Assembly (NCBI GenBank): GCA_942493385.1
Contig: OW818699.1
Location: 3,162,001 to 3,226,000, forward strand
Length of the DNA: 64,000 bases
Origin: UBA8389 sp942493385
GTDB taxonomy: Bacteria > Bacteroidota > Bacteroidia > Bacteroidales > UBA1402
Direction of reading: 5' to 3'
In this document: positions 52,840 to 61,049 of the stretch, in pieces
Numbering within the stretch: position 1 is the stretch's first letter
Layout of the letters: every line of letters starts with the position of its first letter
Notes under the pieces: model-generated
What the model was told of the DNA's origin: nothing
Seen by the model: only the letters and a program-made list of their open reading frames with translations
Databases searched by the model: none
Position numbers and translations under genes: made by a program

Positions 52840-55095
52840 CTATATTACTTTTTTCAAATGTTTGGCAGTATGGGAATTGGTGCACTTTACTAAATCCTCA
52901 GGAACACCTTGGAACAGCACCTCACCACCTTTATTTCCGCCTTCGGGTCCCATGTCAATGATCCAATCTGCATATTTTACGATGTCCAGATTATGTTCAA
53001 TGACTATCACGGTATTGTTTTTATCAACCAGCGATCGGATAATTCCATAGAGTCGCAGGATATCAGACATGTGCAAACCGGTTGTCGGCTCATCCATGAT
53101 GTAGATGTTTCCTGCTTTATGCAGTTCCGAGGCAATTTTTAATCGTTGGGATTCTCCTCCAGAGAGCGAGCTTAAGGATTGCCCGATTTTTAGATATCCC
53201 AAACCTACCTCTTGCAATACTTTCAATTGTTTGGTGATTTTTACGGATGTGAAAAACTGATAGGCTTCGTCTACCGACATATCCAATACATCAGCTATTG
53301 ATTTACCATTTAATTTAAGCTCAAGAACTTCAGGCTTGTAGCGTTTGCCATCACATTCATCGCAAACAATTTTGACCGCATCCAAAAAATGCAGCTCGAA
53401 ACTCAAGAGGCCTTGCCCATTACATTTCGGGCATGCTCCTTTTGAATTGAAGCTGAATAAGGAAGGTTCGGCTGAAGTGGCGCTTGCAAATTCTTTGCGT
53501 ATTAAATCGAAGATGCCCGTGTAAGTTGCAGGATTGGCTCGGGAGGATTTGCCAATTGCCGACTGGTCAATAACGATCGAATTGGGAAATTGTTTTAGAA
53601 ATACCTGATGTATCAGACTGCTTTTACCGCTTCCGGCAACTCCTGTTATGCAGGTTAGAACCCCAACCGGAATTTTGACGGACACATTTTTAAGGTTGTT
53701 CACACGAGCATTTTCAATAGAAATGAATTCTTTTGCCAGCTTCCTTTTGAACGTAATTTTTTCACTGTTGTTCAAAAAAGCGCCGGTGATGCTGCTGGTT
53801 TCGGTAATGCCTTTCGGATCACCTGAATAGATCAGTTCACCACCGTTTACACCGGCCTTTGGCCCAATATCAATGATCCATTCCGCAGCACGTATTATTT
53901 CGGGGTCGTGCTCCACCACAAAAACACTGTTTCCATTATCCCGCAACCTTTTTAAGATGGATAAAAGCTTGTCGGTATCCCTTGGATGAAGACCAATGGA
54001 AGGTTCATCCAAAACATACAGCATGTCTACCAAACTGCAATCGAGCTGTCTAGCCATTTTTACCCGTTGGGATTCACCGCCTGAAAGCGTCGACACAGGC
54101 CGGTTCAGTGATAAATAACCCACGCCGATTTCGATGAGTTGCTCCAAAAGAAACTGAGCTTTCCGCATCACTGGCACTGCAATTTCACTATCGATGGATG
54201 AGAGGAATTGCAAGACTTCATGGAGTTCTTTTTCACACAAATCGGCAATGGAGATCCCTTTTATTTTCACGGATAATGCCCGTTCGTTCAATCTGGTTCC
54301 TTTGCAAAAGGTACAATCGGAATAGAGGATGTACTTCTTATAAATATCTTTTTCATCCTCTGGGGCTTCGTCCTCGGCTTTTCCAGAAACGGCTTTTTCC
54401 AATTTCCTGGCTATTCCCTCATATGTTTTGGAATAGGTTCCTGAACCATGCGTCCTATTGATTGGTATCGGCTCCGAATAAAGCAATTGATGCAATTCAG
54501 CCTCTGAAAAGTCTTTTAATTTTTTGTGAACGTCAAATAGATCGATCGCGGTGATTTCACGCCAAAACCAACTACCCACCTGCATGCCTGGATAAACGAT
54601 GGCACCTTCATAAATGGATTTTTCTTGATCCAAAAGTAGGTCGACATCCACCTGAATTTGTTTACCCAGACCATGGCAATGGGGACACATGCCCTCAGGA
54701 TGGTTAAACGACAATAGAAAAGAAGGGCCAATGAATGGTTGACCGACACGAGAAAAAAGCAACCTCAAATAAGTATTGATTTCTGTTGCGGTACCAACCG
54801 TACTGCGCAGGTTGTTTCCCATTCGCTTTTGATCGATGACGATGGCTGTCGAAAGATTTTGAATGTCATCGACATCCGGGCGTGACAGTTTCGGCAAACG
54901 AGCTCTGGCAAACGTAGAGAATGTTTCAATAAGCTGTCGCTGTGCCTCTACATAAACGGTATCAAAAAGCAAGGAGGATTTTCCCGAACCAGATACACCA
55001 GTAAACACTACTAGTTTATGCTTAGGTATGTCAACATTAATATTTTTCAGGTTATGCGTATGCGCATTTTTAATGATGATCGAATTCCTTTCCAT
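52840..55095 (-). CDS. Short UvrA-like ABC ATPase (UvrA2/drug-resistance type)
   Basis: The 751-residue protein carries two UvrA ATPase halves: Walker A GVSGSGKSS and GVAGSGKSS, signatures LSGGESQR twice, and zinc-finger cysteines (CPHCHGLG, CTFCKGT, CPKCNGQG, CDECDGKR). Canonical UvrA is about 940 residues. The shortfall lies mainly in the first half, between Walker A and CPHCHG, where the UvrB-binding region is normally found. This matches class II/UvrA2 proteins linked to tolerance of DNA-binding drugs. I chose ATG 55095 over an upstream TTG. It lies 75 bases upstream of the sigma/ABC unit in the same direction. Confidence 0.9.
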   Translation of the reverse strand: MERNSIIIKNAHTHNLKNINVDIPKHKLVVFTGVSGSGKSSLLFDTVYVEAQRQLIETFSTFARARLPKLSRPDVDDIQNLSTAIVIDQKRMGNNLRSTVGTATEINTYLRLLFSRVGQPFIGPSFLLSFNHPEGMCPHCHGLGKQIQVDVDLLLDQEKSIYEGAIVYPGMQVGSWFWREITAIDLFDVHKKLKDFSEAELHQLLYSEPIPINRTHGSGTYSKTYEGIARKLEKAVSGKAEDEAPEDEKDIYKKYILYSDCTFCKGTRLNERALSVKIKGISIADLCEKELHEVLQFLSSIDSEIAVPVMRKAQFLLEQLIEIGVGYLSLNRPVSTLSGGESQRVKMARQLDCSLVDMLYVLDEPSIGLHPRDTDKLLSILKRLRDNGNSVFVVEHDPEIIRAAEWIIDIGPKAGVNGGELIYSGDPKGITETSSITGAFLNNSEKITFKRKLAKEFISIENARVNNLKNVSVKIPVGVLTCITGVAGSGKSSLIHQVFLKQFPNSIVIDQSAIGKSSRANPATYTGIFDLIRKEFASATSAEPSLFSFNSKGACPKCNGQGLLSFELHFLDAVKIVCDECDGKRYKPEVLELKLNGKSIADVLDMSVDEAYQFFTSVKITKQLKVLQEVGLGYLKIGQSLSSLSGGESQRLKIASELHKAGNIYIMDEPTTGLHMSDILRLYGIIRSLVDKNNTVIVIEHNLDIVKYADWIIDMGPEGGNKGGEVLFQGVPEDLVKCTNSHTAKHLKKVI

Positions 55096-55133
55096 ACACT
55101 CCAACTATATATGAATTTTTTGTTCAATTTTTT

Positions 55134-55141
55134 CAAAAGTA
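55134..55141 (-). promoter_or_regulatory. Candidate -7 box for the uvrA-like gene
   Basis: TACTTTTG on the minus strand, an exact TAnnTTTG match, 38 bases upstream of the chosen start. No -33 TTG is seen at the usual spacing. Confidence 0.4.
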
Positions 55142-55168
55142 AGTATTTTATCTGAATCATAATTGGGA

Positions 55169-55198
55169 TTGGGGGTTATGGGCTAATTCGTATCTTTG
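55169..55198 (+). promoter_or_regulatory. Promoter of the propeller-lipoprotein/amidase pair, near-leaderless
   Basis: TTG (55169-55171), a 19-base spacer and TATCTTTG (55191-55198) fit the consensus fully. The ATG begins at 55206, only 7 bases after the -7 box, so the message should start at or next to the start codon. Confidence 0.7.
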
Positions 55199-55205
55199 TT
55201 CGGTT

Positions 55206-56126
55206 ATGAAAACCGTATATCGCTTCATTCTGCTCGTCCCGTTATTGATTTTCTGCTCGTGTGCATCGTATCTAAAAATTGGCTCCACAAAGCAGGTTTC
55301 ACCAAAATCAATTGGAGACTATACCATTGTGGGGGTTTGTCCCGATGGGAAATCGATGCTGGTGACAAAATCACTTTACACCGGCCTTTATCTGATGGAC
55401 CTTAAAAGTGGGAAGATCCGTACCCTGACCAATTTGCCTGGTGCTGGCTACCAACCTGCATTCTCCAAAGATGGTCGATCGTTGGTATTCCGTACGGACG
55501 ATTTTTCAGAGAAGAAAAGAACATCCAACTTGTACATCATCCGGTTGGAGTCGGGTGACACCACCGTACTTTTGAGAAAAGGACGAATTGTCTCACCTCC
55601 TGTCGTAGTTGGAAACGACATTGCTTACACCGTGAACGAGAAACTCAAAACGGACGGCTTTGGTTGGAGTCCGATGGGGCATCCCATAGAGAAAACCTTT
55701 GTACTTCTGGAAGACCTACTTCCTATTGTTTGGTCGGAGGGTAATAAGCGGGTATACAAACCTGGCGGTGAGGGTGCTTACATCTGGGTATCCTTATCCC
55801 CAAACCGAACACAAATGGTCTATCATCTAGCTGGAAAAGGCACGTTCGTTTCAGACCTTTATGGTCGAATACTGCTTTCGGCCGATGACTTGACCAACCC
55901 CAAATGGCTAAACAACAACTACATCGTCGGCATCAAGCCAAGAGGCTATGGAAGCGGCTATCCGTCAACAGATTTGGTCGCTTTCTGTGTGAAAACGGGT
56001 AAAAAGTCGATCATCACGAATACTGCTGATGTGAACGAACTCAATCCTCACCCCTTTGACAATGGTCGCTCCATTGCTTATCAGACTTCGACCGGAACGT
56101 TCCATATCATTAAACTTAAGCGGTGA
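55206..56126 (+). CDS. TolB-like beta-propeller lipoprotein
   Basis: The 306-residue protein has a lipoprotein-type signal (LLIFCSC, lipid cysteine C17 or C19) and WD40/PD40-like repeats: KSMLVTKSLYTGLYLMDLKSGKIRTLT, AGYQPAFSKDGRSLVFRTDD, SNLYIIRLESGDTTVLL, YIWVSLSPNRTQMVYHLAGKG. The fold suggests a binding scaffold. Its TGA overlaps the amidase ATG by one base (TGATG), so the two proteins are made together and probably act together at the cell wall. Confidence 0.8.
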   Translation: MKTVYRFILLVPLLIFCSCASYLKIGSTKQVSPKSIGDYTIVGVCPDGKSMLVTKSLYTGLYLMDLKSGKIRTLTNLPGAGYQPAFSKDGRSLVFRTDDFSEKKRTSNLYIIRLESGDTTVLLRKGRIVSPPVVVGNDIAYTVNEKLKTDGFGWSPMGHPIEKTFVLLEDLLPIVWSEGNKRVYKPGGEGAYIWVSLSPNRTQMVYHLAGKGTFVSDLYGRILLSADDLTNPKWLNNNYIVGIKPRGYGSGYPSTDLVAFCVKTGKKSIITNTADVNELNPHPFDNGRSIAYQTSTGTFHIIKLKR

Positions 56127-57127
56127 TGGAGCGCTTAATACGAATCGCAGTCCTGGCAGGGGCAATCTTTTCGAGCATCCTATATGCTCAGGAAAAGGAT
56201 TTCAGGGATTATCGCTTTTTCATCAATCCCGGACATGGAGGCTACGACTCCGATGACAGGCACATGGAAGCCACCCATTTCTGGGAATCGGAAGCAAATC
56301 TGGTGAAAGGCATGTATCTGAAAGGCTTACTTGAAAATAAAAAAGCCAAGGTTTTCACTTCCCGCATTGGGAACTCCACCAAGGACGATCTGGCTCTTGC
56401 CGTAATCGATGAAATGGCCAATGCAGCCAACGTCGATTTCTTCATTTCAATTCATAGCAACGGCAGTAACGGTTTGAACAACTGGCCCTTGGTGCTCTTT
56501 CGGGGCACTGACCTTCAACCGGCATACCCGAGTGCAAAGGCTTTTGCAGATACCTTAGCACAAAAATTGTATGAAAACGGACGTTACTGGACAATACCAA
56601 ATCCGAGCGTACGTGGTGACTTATCTTTTTACAGCGATTGGGGAAAGTTGGGACTGGCAGCGTTACGAACTCTTGCCGTACCAGGCGTTCTTTCCGAAGG
56701 TTCCTTTCACGATTACCTGCCAGAATCGTGGCGCTTGCGAAACTACGACTACCTCCATCACGAATCGTGGGTAATTTACCGCAGCCTCGAAAGCCACTTT
56801 GAAGTCAAACCCTTCAGAAAAGGAATAGCCGCAGGTGTTATCCGGGATTCTCTGTCAAAGTCAGCTTGGACAGTGCCGAAAGGATCCAGCGACGAGCTGC
56901 AACCAATCAACAACATTTCCATAACCCTAAAGCCGGGCAACCGAGTCTATTCGATTGACAGTTGGAACAATGGGTTCTATTATTTCGAAGGGCTGAACCC
57001 TGGCAACTACACCCTGTTGGTCGATGGCCAAGACCGTTTTGCCAGTGACACGGTGGAAATCGTCGTTAAAGGCAACCAAACGACGTGGACGGATTTCAGA
57101 CTTGAGGCCAAGGAAAATATCCAATAA
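56126..57127 (+). CDS. N-acetylmuramoyl-L-alanine amidase (Amidase_3)
   Basis: The 333-residue secreted enzyme (signal peptide cleaved near YAQ) cuts the amide bond between muramic acid and the peptide stem. Zinc ligands are H37 (NPGHGG), a glutamate in FWESEANL (E54 in the usual spacing) and the histidine of SIHSNG; the catalytic glutamate is probably in VLSEGSF. A C-terminal beta domain (~250-333; YYFEGLNPGNYTLLVDGQD) resembles an SLH-free carboxypeptidase-regulatory fold. It is translationally coupled to the propeller lipoprotein. Confidence 0.87.
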   Translation: MERLIRIAVLAGAIFSSILYAQEKDFRDYRFFINPGHGGYDSDDRHMEATHFWESEANLVKGMYLKGLLENKKAKVFTSRIGNSTKDDLALAVIDEMANAANVDFFISIHSNGSNGLNNWPLVLFRGTDLQPAYPSAKAFADTLAQKLYENGRYWTIPNPSVRGDLSFYSDWGKLGLAALRTLAVPGVLSEGSFHDYLPESWRLRNYDYLHHESWVIYRSLESHFEVKPFRKGIAAGVIRDSLSKSAWTVPKGSSDELQPINNISITLKPGNRVYSIDSWNNGFYYFEGLNPGNYTLLVDGQDRFASDTVEIVVKGNQTTWTDFRLEAKENIQ

Positions 57128-57159
57128 AACAACCGATATCAATGTTTTCTATAAAGAAG

Positions 57160-57189
57160 AAAAGGTTGCAAAAAATATACTGCTTTTTT
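57160..57189. repeat. Copy B of a two-copy short repeat
   Basis: AAAAGGTTGCAAAA, 5 spacer bases and ACTGCTTTTTT, shared with 52798-52826. It lies in the gap after the amidase, 33 bases past its stop. The rest of this 154-base gap holds only two short hairpins (57237-57252 and 57252-57270) with no T run. Confidence 0.6.
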
Positions 57190-57281
57190 GAGATGTTTTA
57201 GATGAGCCTTTGTGTGTACTTTTTTTATTGGAACCCCATCAGTTTGCTGATGCTGAGTTCTTGATTCAGCAGGCATCTTCT

Positions 57282-58220
57282 TTAGTTCAAGTTTATTGCT
57301 TTGTCAGTCTCCAAGAGGGCTTTCACAATTTGAGTGGACCTATCAACAATATAATTAAGATGTTTGATATTGAGATGTGAATACTCATCTTTCAATTTGT
57401 GATAATACGCATCATTCCGAAAATCATACGTAGATAAGGTGTGAGATGGTATATGAAATATTTCGTAAAAAGGATAGTTGTCGGCCTGATTAAAAAGCCT
57501 ATGTTCCGTATCGATTTTCTCAAATTTAATAAAATCATTGTTTAGAAGGGCATTTGCAGTTTGTGCAAAATCCGATTTGTCAAAACCCGTAATATAAACC
57601 TTGGATGAATCACTGGTCAAAGGCCTTCCAATCATCTCAAAATTGATTGCATAGACTAAGTTCAATCCATTCGATTTCATTTTTTTGGCTAGGTGAGATG
57701 AACCAACCATGCCATATTCCTCTCCTGTAAAAATGGCTATGACTACATTTTTACGGTACTTTCCAGGGGTTAACGCACGTGCGATTCTTAAAACAGCGGA
57801 AACACCGCTAGCGTTATCATTCGCCCCGTTAAAAACGGAATCTGCAGATGATTTGATGCTACCTAAATGGTCGTAGTGTGCACCAATCAGTACATACTCT
57901 TTTGTTTCTTCTTTAGCTTTTATGACGCCGACAACATTATACGATTCTATTCCATAAAATGAAACGGTGTCCAAAAATGTGTTATCAAACAGAGGTTTAA
58001 TGTCAGCATTGGTTAAGTAGTTTTCAATGAATGCAACAGACTTTTGCATATGAATGGTTCCAGGTTTCCTCCCACCAAATTCATCTGAAGATAGAATCCG
58101 AACAATTTCATCTTCCGACTCACTTTCTGAATGTTCATTGGTTTGACTAAAGGAGCGTAAGCTGAAGGATATCAATAAAATAAATCCAAAAAGTACTTTT
58201 TTTAACATGCCTTGTACCAT
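57282..58220 (-). CDS. Secreted M28-family zinc metallopeptidase
   Basis: The 312-residue protein has a signal peptide (cleavage near SFSQ) and the M28 metal set: GAHYDHLG (His), NGANDNASGVS (bridging Asp), FTGEEYGMVGS (catalytic and ligand Glu), NFEMIGR and the C-terminal YSHLN (His). M28 enzymes are aminopeptidases, glutamate carboxypeptidases or glutaminyl cyclase-like. The start could also be ATG 58208. It lies 25 bases after the CPBP protease in the same direction. Confidence 0.88.
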   Translation of the reverse strand: MVQGMLKKVLFGFILLISFSLRSFSQTNEHSESESEDEIVRILSSDEFGGRKPGTIHMQKSVAFIENYLTNADIKPLFDNTFLDTVSFYGIESYNVVGVIKAKEETKEYVLIGAHYDHLGSIKSSADSVFNGANDNASGVSAVLRIARALTPGKYRKNVVIAIFTGEEYGMVGSSHLAKKMKSNGLNLVYAINFEMIGRPLTSDSSKVYITGFDKSDFAQTANALLNNDFIKFEKIDTEHRLFNQADNYPFYEIFHIPSHTLSTYDFRNDAYYHKLKDEYSHLNIKHLNYIVDRSTQIVKALLETDKAINLN

Positions 58221-58245
58221 AAAAAACTTTTATTAAAAATTTGAT

Positions 58246-59274
58246 TTATTGGATAGAAAGTGCTTTAAATAGCTCGCGCTCCAGGAAGTATCGAGCTTTA
58301 TCGGTGTTTTTTTGCGGGGATTTCATAATCAATTCGACGGTTAGCGACAGACTGTCTGGATCGAGTACCTTGATTTTATTGTTGGAGAGGATCTGAAGGA
58401 TGTGTTCAGTAGAGGTTCTGTCAAAAAAGATACGATTCGGGGTGACGCCATAACCTGAGATGATGCCGTTAAAGTCTCTACCCTCGTAGATGGAAAGGGA
58501 GAATTCTGGATGAGAAACCTTATACGACTTGAAGCTGCGTTTTTCGATCTTGAAATCAATTTTTCTGTCGTAGTTTTCAACAATCCAATCCTTGTGAGGA
58601 TTGGTATTTTTAGAATAAGTCTGGTGATGTTGGGCAAAGCCTCCCACAAATGCCATAAGCAGGAAAATGACCAACATGTTGTGAAGGGCGTGGTAATACC
58701 AACCCCAAATAAAACCGAAACGAATGCGGATGTAACCGATAATCATTCCGCAGAAAAACTGCGTGCAAGTCAAAATGGGAGACCATAGAAGAAGGTGTTT
58801 GAAATCCGGATAGTTGAAGATGTGGATAAAAGCAAAAATCGAACTCATCACATAGAAGAAAATCCAGAAGTAGTTTCTCCAAACCTTTTTTACATTGAAT
58901 TCCAACAATTCTTTTTTTCCCTCCGTATGTTTCAAGCCCATCATGTAAACGATAAACCGGAGCAAAAAGTTACGGTTGTACTTCATCGGTAACCGAAAAA
59001 TGAGTTCCTCCAAGAATGGGCCGATCAAAACAATCATCGCCAACACTCCAAAAATATTGAGGTAAAACAATCCGGTGTTTGTATTCTTCAACAAATCTTG
59101 ATTGAAAAATAAATAACCTGATAGCCAGAGGCCAGTAAAAACGGCGTTCAACAACATCAAACTTAAAAGCGTTTGTGTCTTGAAAAGGGTTCCCAAACTT
59201 TTGAAGGAGCCTTGATCGGGTTTTATAAGAAATTGGAAAAAGCGCTTATAGGATTGAAGAAGGAATTGGTACAT
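58246..59274 (-). CDS. CPBP-family intramembrane glutamic protease-like protein
   Basis: The 342-residue membrane protein carries the three CPBP (CAAX-protease/Abi) motifs: EELIFR with E89-E90, FAFIHIFNYPDF, and YHALHNMLV. Six or so hydrophobic segments fill the first ~235 residues, followed by a ~105-residue soluble C-terminal domain. Members cleave near prenylated C-termini or, in bacteria, give self-immunity to peptides. The substrate here is unknown. It precedes the M28 peptidase gene in the same direction. Confidence 0.85.
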   Translation of the reverse strand: MYQFLLQSYKRFFQFLIKPDQGSFKSLGTLFKTQTLLSLMLLNAVFTGLWLSGYLFFNQDLLKNTNTGLFYLNIFGVLAMIVLIGPFLEELIFRLPMKYNRNFLLRFIVYMMGLKHTEGKKELLEFNVKKVWRNYFWIFFYVMSSIFAFIHIFNYPDFKHLLLWSPILTCTQFFCGMIIGYIRIRFGFIWGWYYHALHNMLVIFLLMAFVGGFAQHHQTYSKNTNPHKDWIVENYDRKIDFKIEKRSFKSYKVSHPEFSLSIYEGRDFNGIISGYGVTPNRIFFDRTSTEHILQILSNNKIKVLDPDSLSLTVELIMKSPQKNTDKARYFLERELFKALSIQ

Positions 59275-59387
59275 GAATCAAGGTTTTTCTTTCACGTAAA
59301 ATTAATGAATTAATTGTAAAAATAAAATGCCGAAAATCGGTTTTAAAAAAAATTCGAACTGAATGGATTTAAGTGCAATATTCTTTG

Positions 59388-59395
59388 TATTTTTG
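59388..59395 (+). promoter_or_regulatory. Candidate -7 box for the DUF1847-methyltransferase pair
   Basis: TATTTTTG matches TAnnTTTG, 33 bases before the chosen ATG at 59429. It falls inside the longer frame (start 59363), which argues for the shorter protein. The -33 TTG is not clear. Confidence 0.5.
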
Positions 59396-59428
59396 CAAAG
59401 AAATATTTTCCACTATAAACTATATGCA

Positions 59429-59899
59429 ATGACCAATCCAAAAGATCTTTATTCGGAAGGCGACTTGAAACTCATGCGTGCGGCTGAAGACTCCTTGATC
59501 ATGGGAAAAAACCGGGTGGAAGAGTTGAAGAAATTTGCGACCAATTCGGGCGTCAAACGCATTGGAATTGCCCATTGTATCGGCATGACCCGTGAAGCAA
59601 TGGAACTGAAAGACCGATTTTCAGATTCTTTTGAAGTGTACACAGTCGATTGCAAATATGCTAAAATCAAGGGTTCGGAACTGCTAAACGATGAAACGGT
59701 AACTGGAACTTCTTGTAATCCGGCCGGTCAAGCCGATTTCCTGGCTCAAAACGAGACCGACTTGAACATATCCTTCGGACTTTGTGTGGGACACGACATA
59801 CTATTCAACATGAAGTCGAAGGCACCGACAACGACCCTAGTTGTCAAGGACAGGGAGCACAAGCACAATCCGTATTTGGAATTCGTAAAAGACAAATAA
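59429..59899 (+). CDS. DUF1847-type cysteine-rich, probably metal-binding protein
   Basis: The 156-residue protein resembles the DUF1847 family of putative metal-binding proteins: RIGIAHCIGMTREAMEL, YTVDCKYAKIKG, GTSCNPAGQADFLA and SFGLCVGHDILF, each with a conserved-looking cysteine or histidine. Start ATG 59429 (MTNPKDLYSEGD) follows the -7 box. The methyltransferase gene starts 1 base after its stop, so the two are one unit. Function unknown. Confidence 0.75.
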   Translation: MTNPKDLYSEGDLKLMRAAEDSLIMGKNRVEELKKFATNSGVKRIGIAHCIGMTREAMELKDRFSDSFEVYTVDCKYAKIKGSELLNDETVTGTSCNPAGQADFLAQNETDLNISFGLCVGHDILFNMKSKAPTTTLVVKDREHKHNPYLEFVKDK

Positions 59900-59900
59900 G

Positions 59901-60512
59901 ATGAAGGCAGTGAACAAATACCATTGGTACGATGGTGGTTTCTATGACCGGATCATCGCACCGAATCAGAAAAAACTCTTCAAACAGATCGTAGCGTTGA
60001 TGGAGCCCAACAAAAGCATCGTTGATGTTGGTTGTGGAACTGGTTTTTTTAGTTTTCAAGCTGCAGCTCATAGCAAATCGATTTTAGGAATCGATTTGTC
60101 CACCCGCAACATTGCCAAAGCGAAAAGCAATTTGCTTAAAAAGCCAAATAGCAAACTTGCTTTTGAAAATGCCTACCTTCGGGATATCATTTCGCAGGGA
60201 AACAAGCATTTCGACTATGCCGTAATGACGTATGTCATCCATGAAGTCCATGAAGAAGACCGTATTCCATTGCTAAAAGAAATGGCCTCCGTTGCCGACA
60301 AAATCATTATAGGTGACTACCGAATACCGCGCACCAAGGGTTTCGCAGGAAAAGTGGTCAAATCGGTAGAGTACATGGCAGGTTCGGAGCATTATCGAAA
60401 TTTCAAAACATTCGAGGCAAAGGGCGGCCTTGCATACTTGGCCGAACAAGCTGGTTTAAGCATCCAGCAGGAAATGAAGGGTTCTGCCAATCACATCGTC
60501 GTACTGTCGTAG
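59901..60512 (+). CDS. Class I SAM-dependent methyltransferase
   Basis: The 203-residue protein has SAM motif I VDVGCGTGFF (residues 41-50), the acidic loop ILGIDLSTRNIAKAK, and the motif IV-V region HFDYAVMTYVIHEVHEEDRIPLLKEM. This pattern is that of the Methyltransf_11/25 group that methylates small molecules or metals/metalloids. The substrate is unknown. It follows the DUF1847 gene by 1 base and converges on the C_GCAxxG_C_C gene with a 25-base gap. Confidence 0.85.
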   Translation: MKAVNKYHWYDGGFYDRIIAPNQKKLFKQIVALMEPNKSIVDVGCGTGFFSFQAAAHSKSILGIDLSTRNIAKAKSNLLKKPNSKLAFENAYLRDIISQGNKHFDYAVMTYVIHEVHEEDRIPLLKEMASVADKIIIGDYRIPRTKGFAGKVVKSVEYMAGSEHYRNFKTFEAKGGLAYLAEQAGLSIQQEMKGSANHIVVLS

Positions 60513-60537
60513 AAATACTAGTTGATCCTTGAACCAC

Positions 60538-61002
60538 TTATTCACTTAGCACTTCCATTCCGACAATTCGGGCTGCATGCTCCACACAACGGGTGCAAGG
60601 ACGTGATTTATAATAGGCTTCATTTCGCTCCAATGATTCGGGGTTTTGCGGAACGTGTTTGAGCTTGAGCAGGTCCGCACAAATGTACGAGCCCATCTCA
60701 GATTTAAAAGCGTTCGCTGTTCGTTGCACAGCCTTGTAATTCGTATTTTTTACAGCTTTATCCGTCGTGTCGATAAATGGATAGCGCAGCCCCAAGACCA
60801 TGAACATCCCGCTAACAGCTCCGCAAACCTCCCTCAGGCGCCCCATTCCTCCGCCGAAGGAAGTGGCAATTTTAGCTGCAACCTCTGTTTCAATTCCATA
60901 TAAATCGGAATAGGCCATGAAAACAGCCTGGGAGCAATTGTAACCTGCTTCAAAATGGGCAATCGCCAACTTTGTTCTTCTTTCAAGTTCCGGGTTCGTC
61001 AT
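60538..61002 (-). CDS. C_GCAxxG_C_C family redox protein
   Basis: The 154-residue protein matches the C_GCAxxG_C_C family (TIGR01909): AGYNCSQAVF (C23), the loop FGGGMGRLREVCGAVSGMFMVLG, SYICADLL, and a C-terminal SRPCTRCVEHAARI with CxxC. The family has four conserved cysteines and is thought to bind a metal or act in redox steps, but no reaction is established. ATG 61002 (MTNPELERR) is 47 bases past the Mrp stop in the same direction. It is the last gene of a leftward unit. Confidence 0.82.
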   Translation of the reverse strand: MTNPELERRTKLAIAHFEAGYNCSQAVFMAYSDLYGIETEVAAKIATSFGGGMGRLREVCGAVSGMFMVLGLRYPFIDTTDKAVKNTNYKAVQRTANAFKSEMGSYICADLLKLKHVPQNPESLERNEAYYKSRPCTRCVEHAARIVGMEVLSE

Positions 61003-61049
61003 TTTTCGTTCAGAATAGTGTTTACATGCTATTATAGCTGCAGTATTGT

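Noticed and set aside
57237..57270. Terminator between the amidase and M28 peptidase genes
   Set aside because: Two short stems (6 and 5 bp) are present but with no T run on either strand, so termination cannot be supported.
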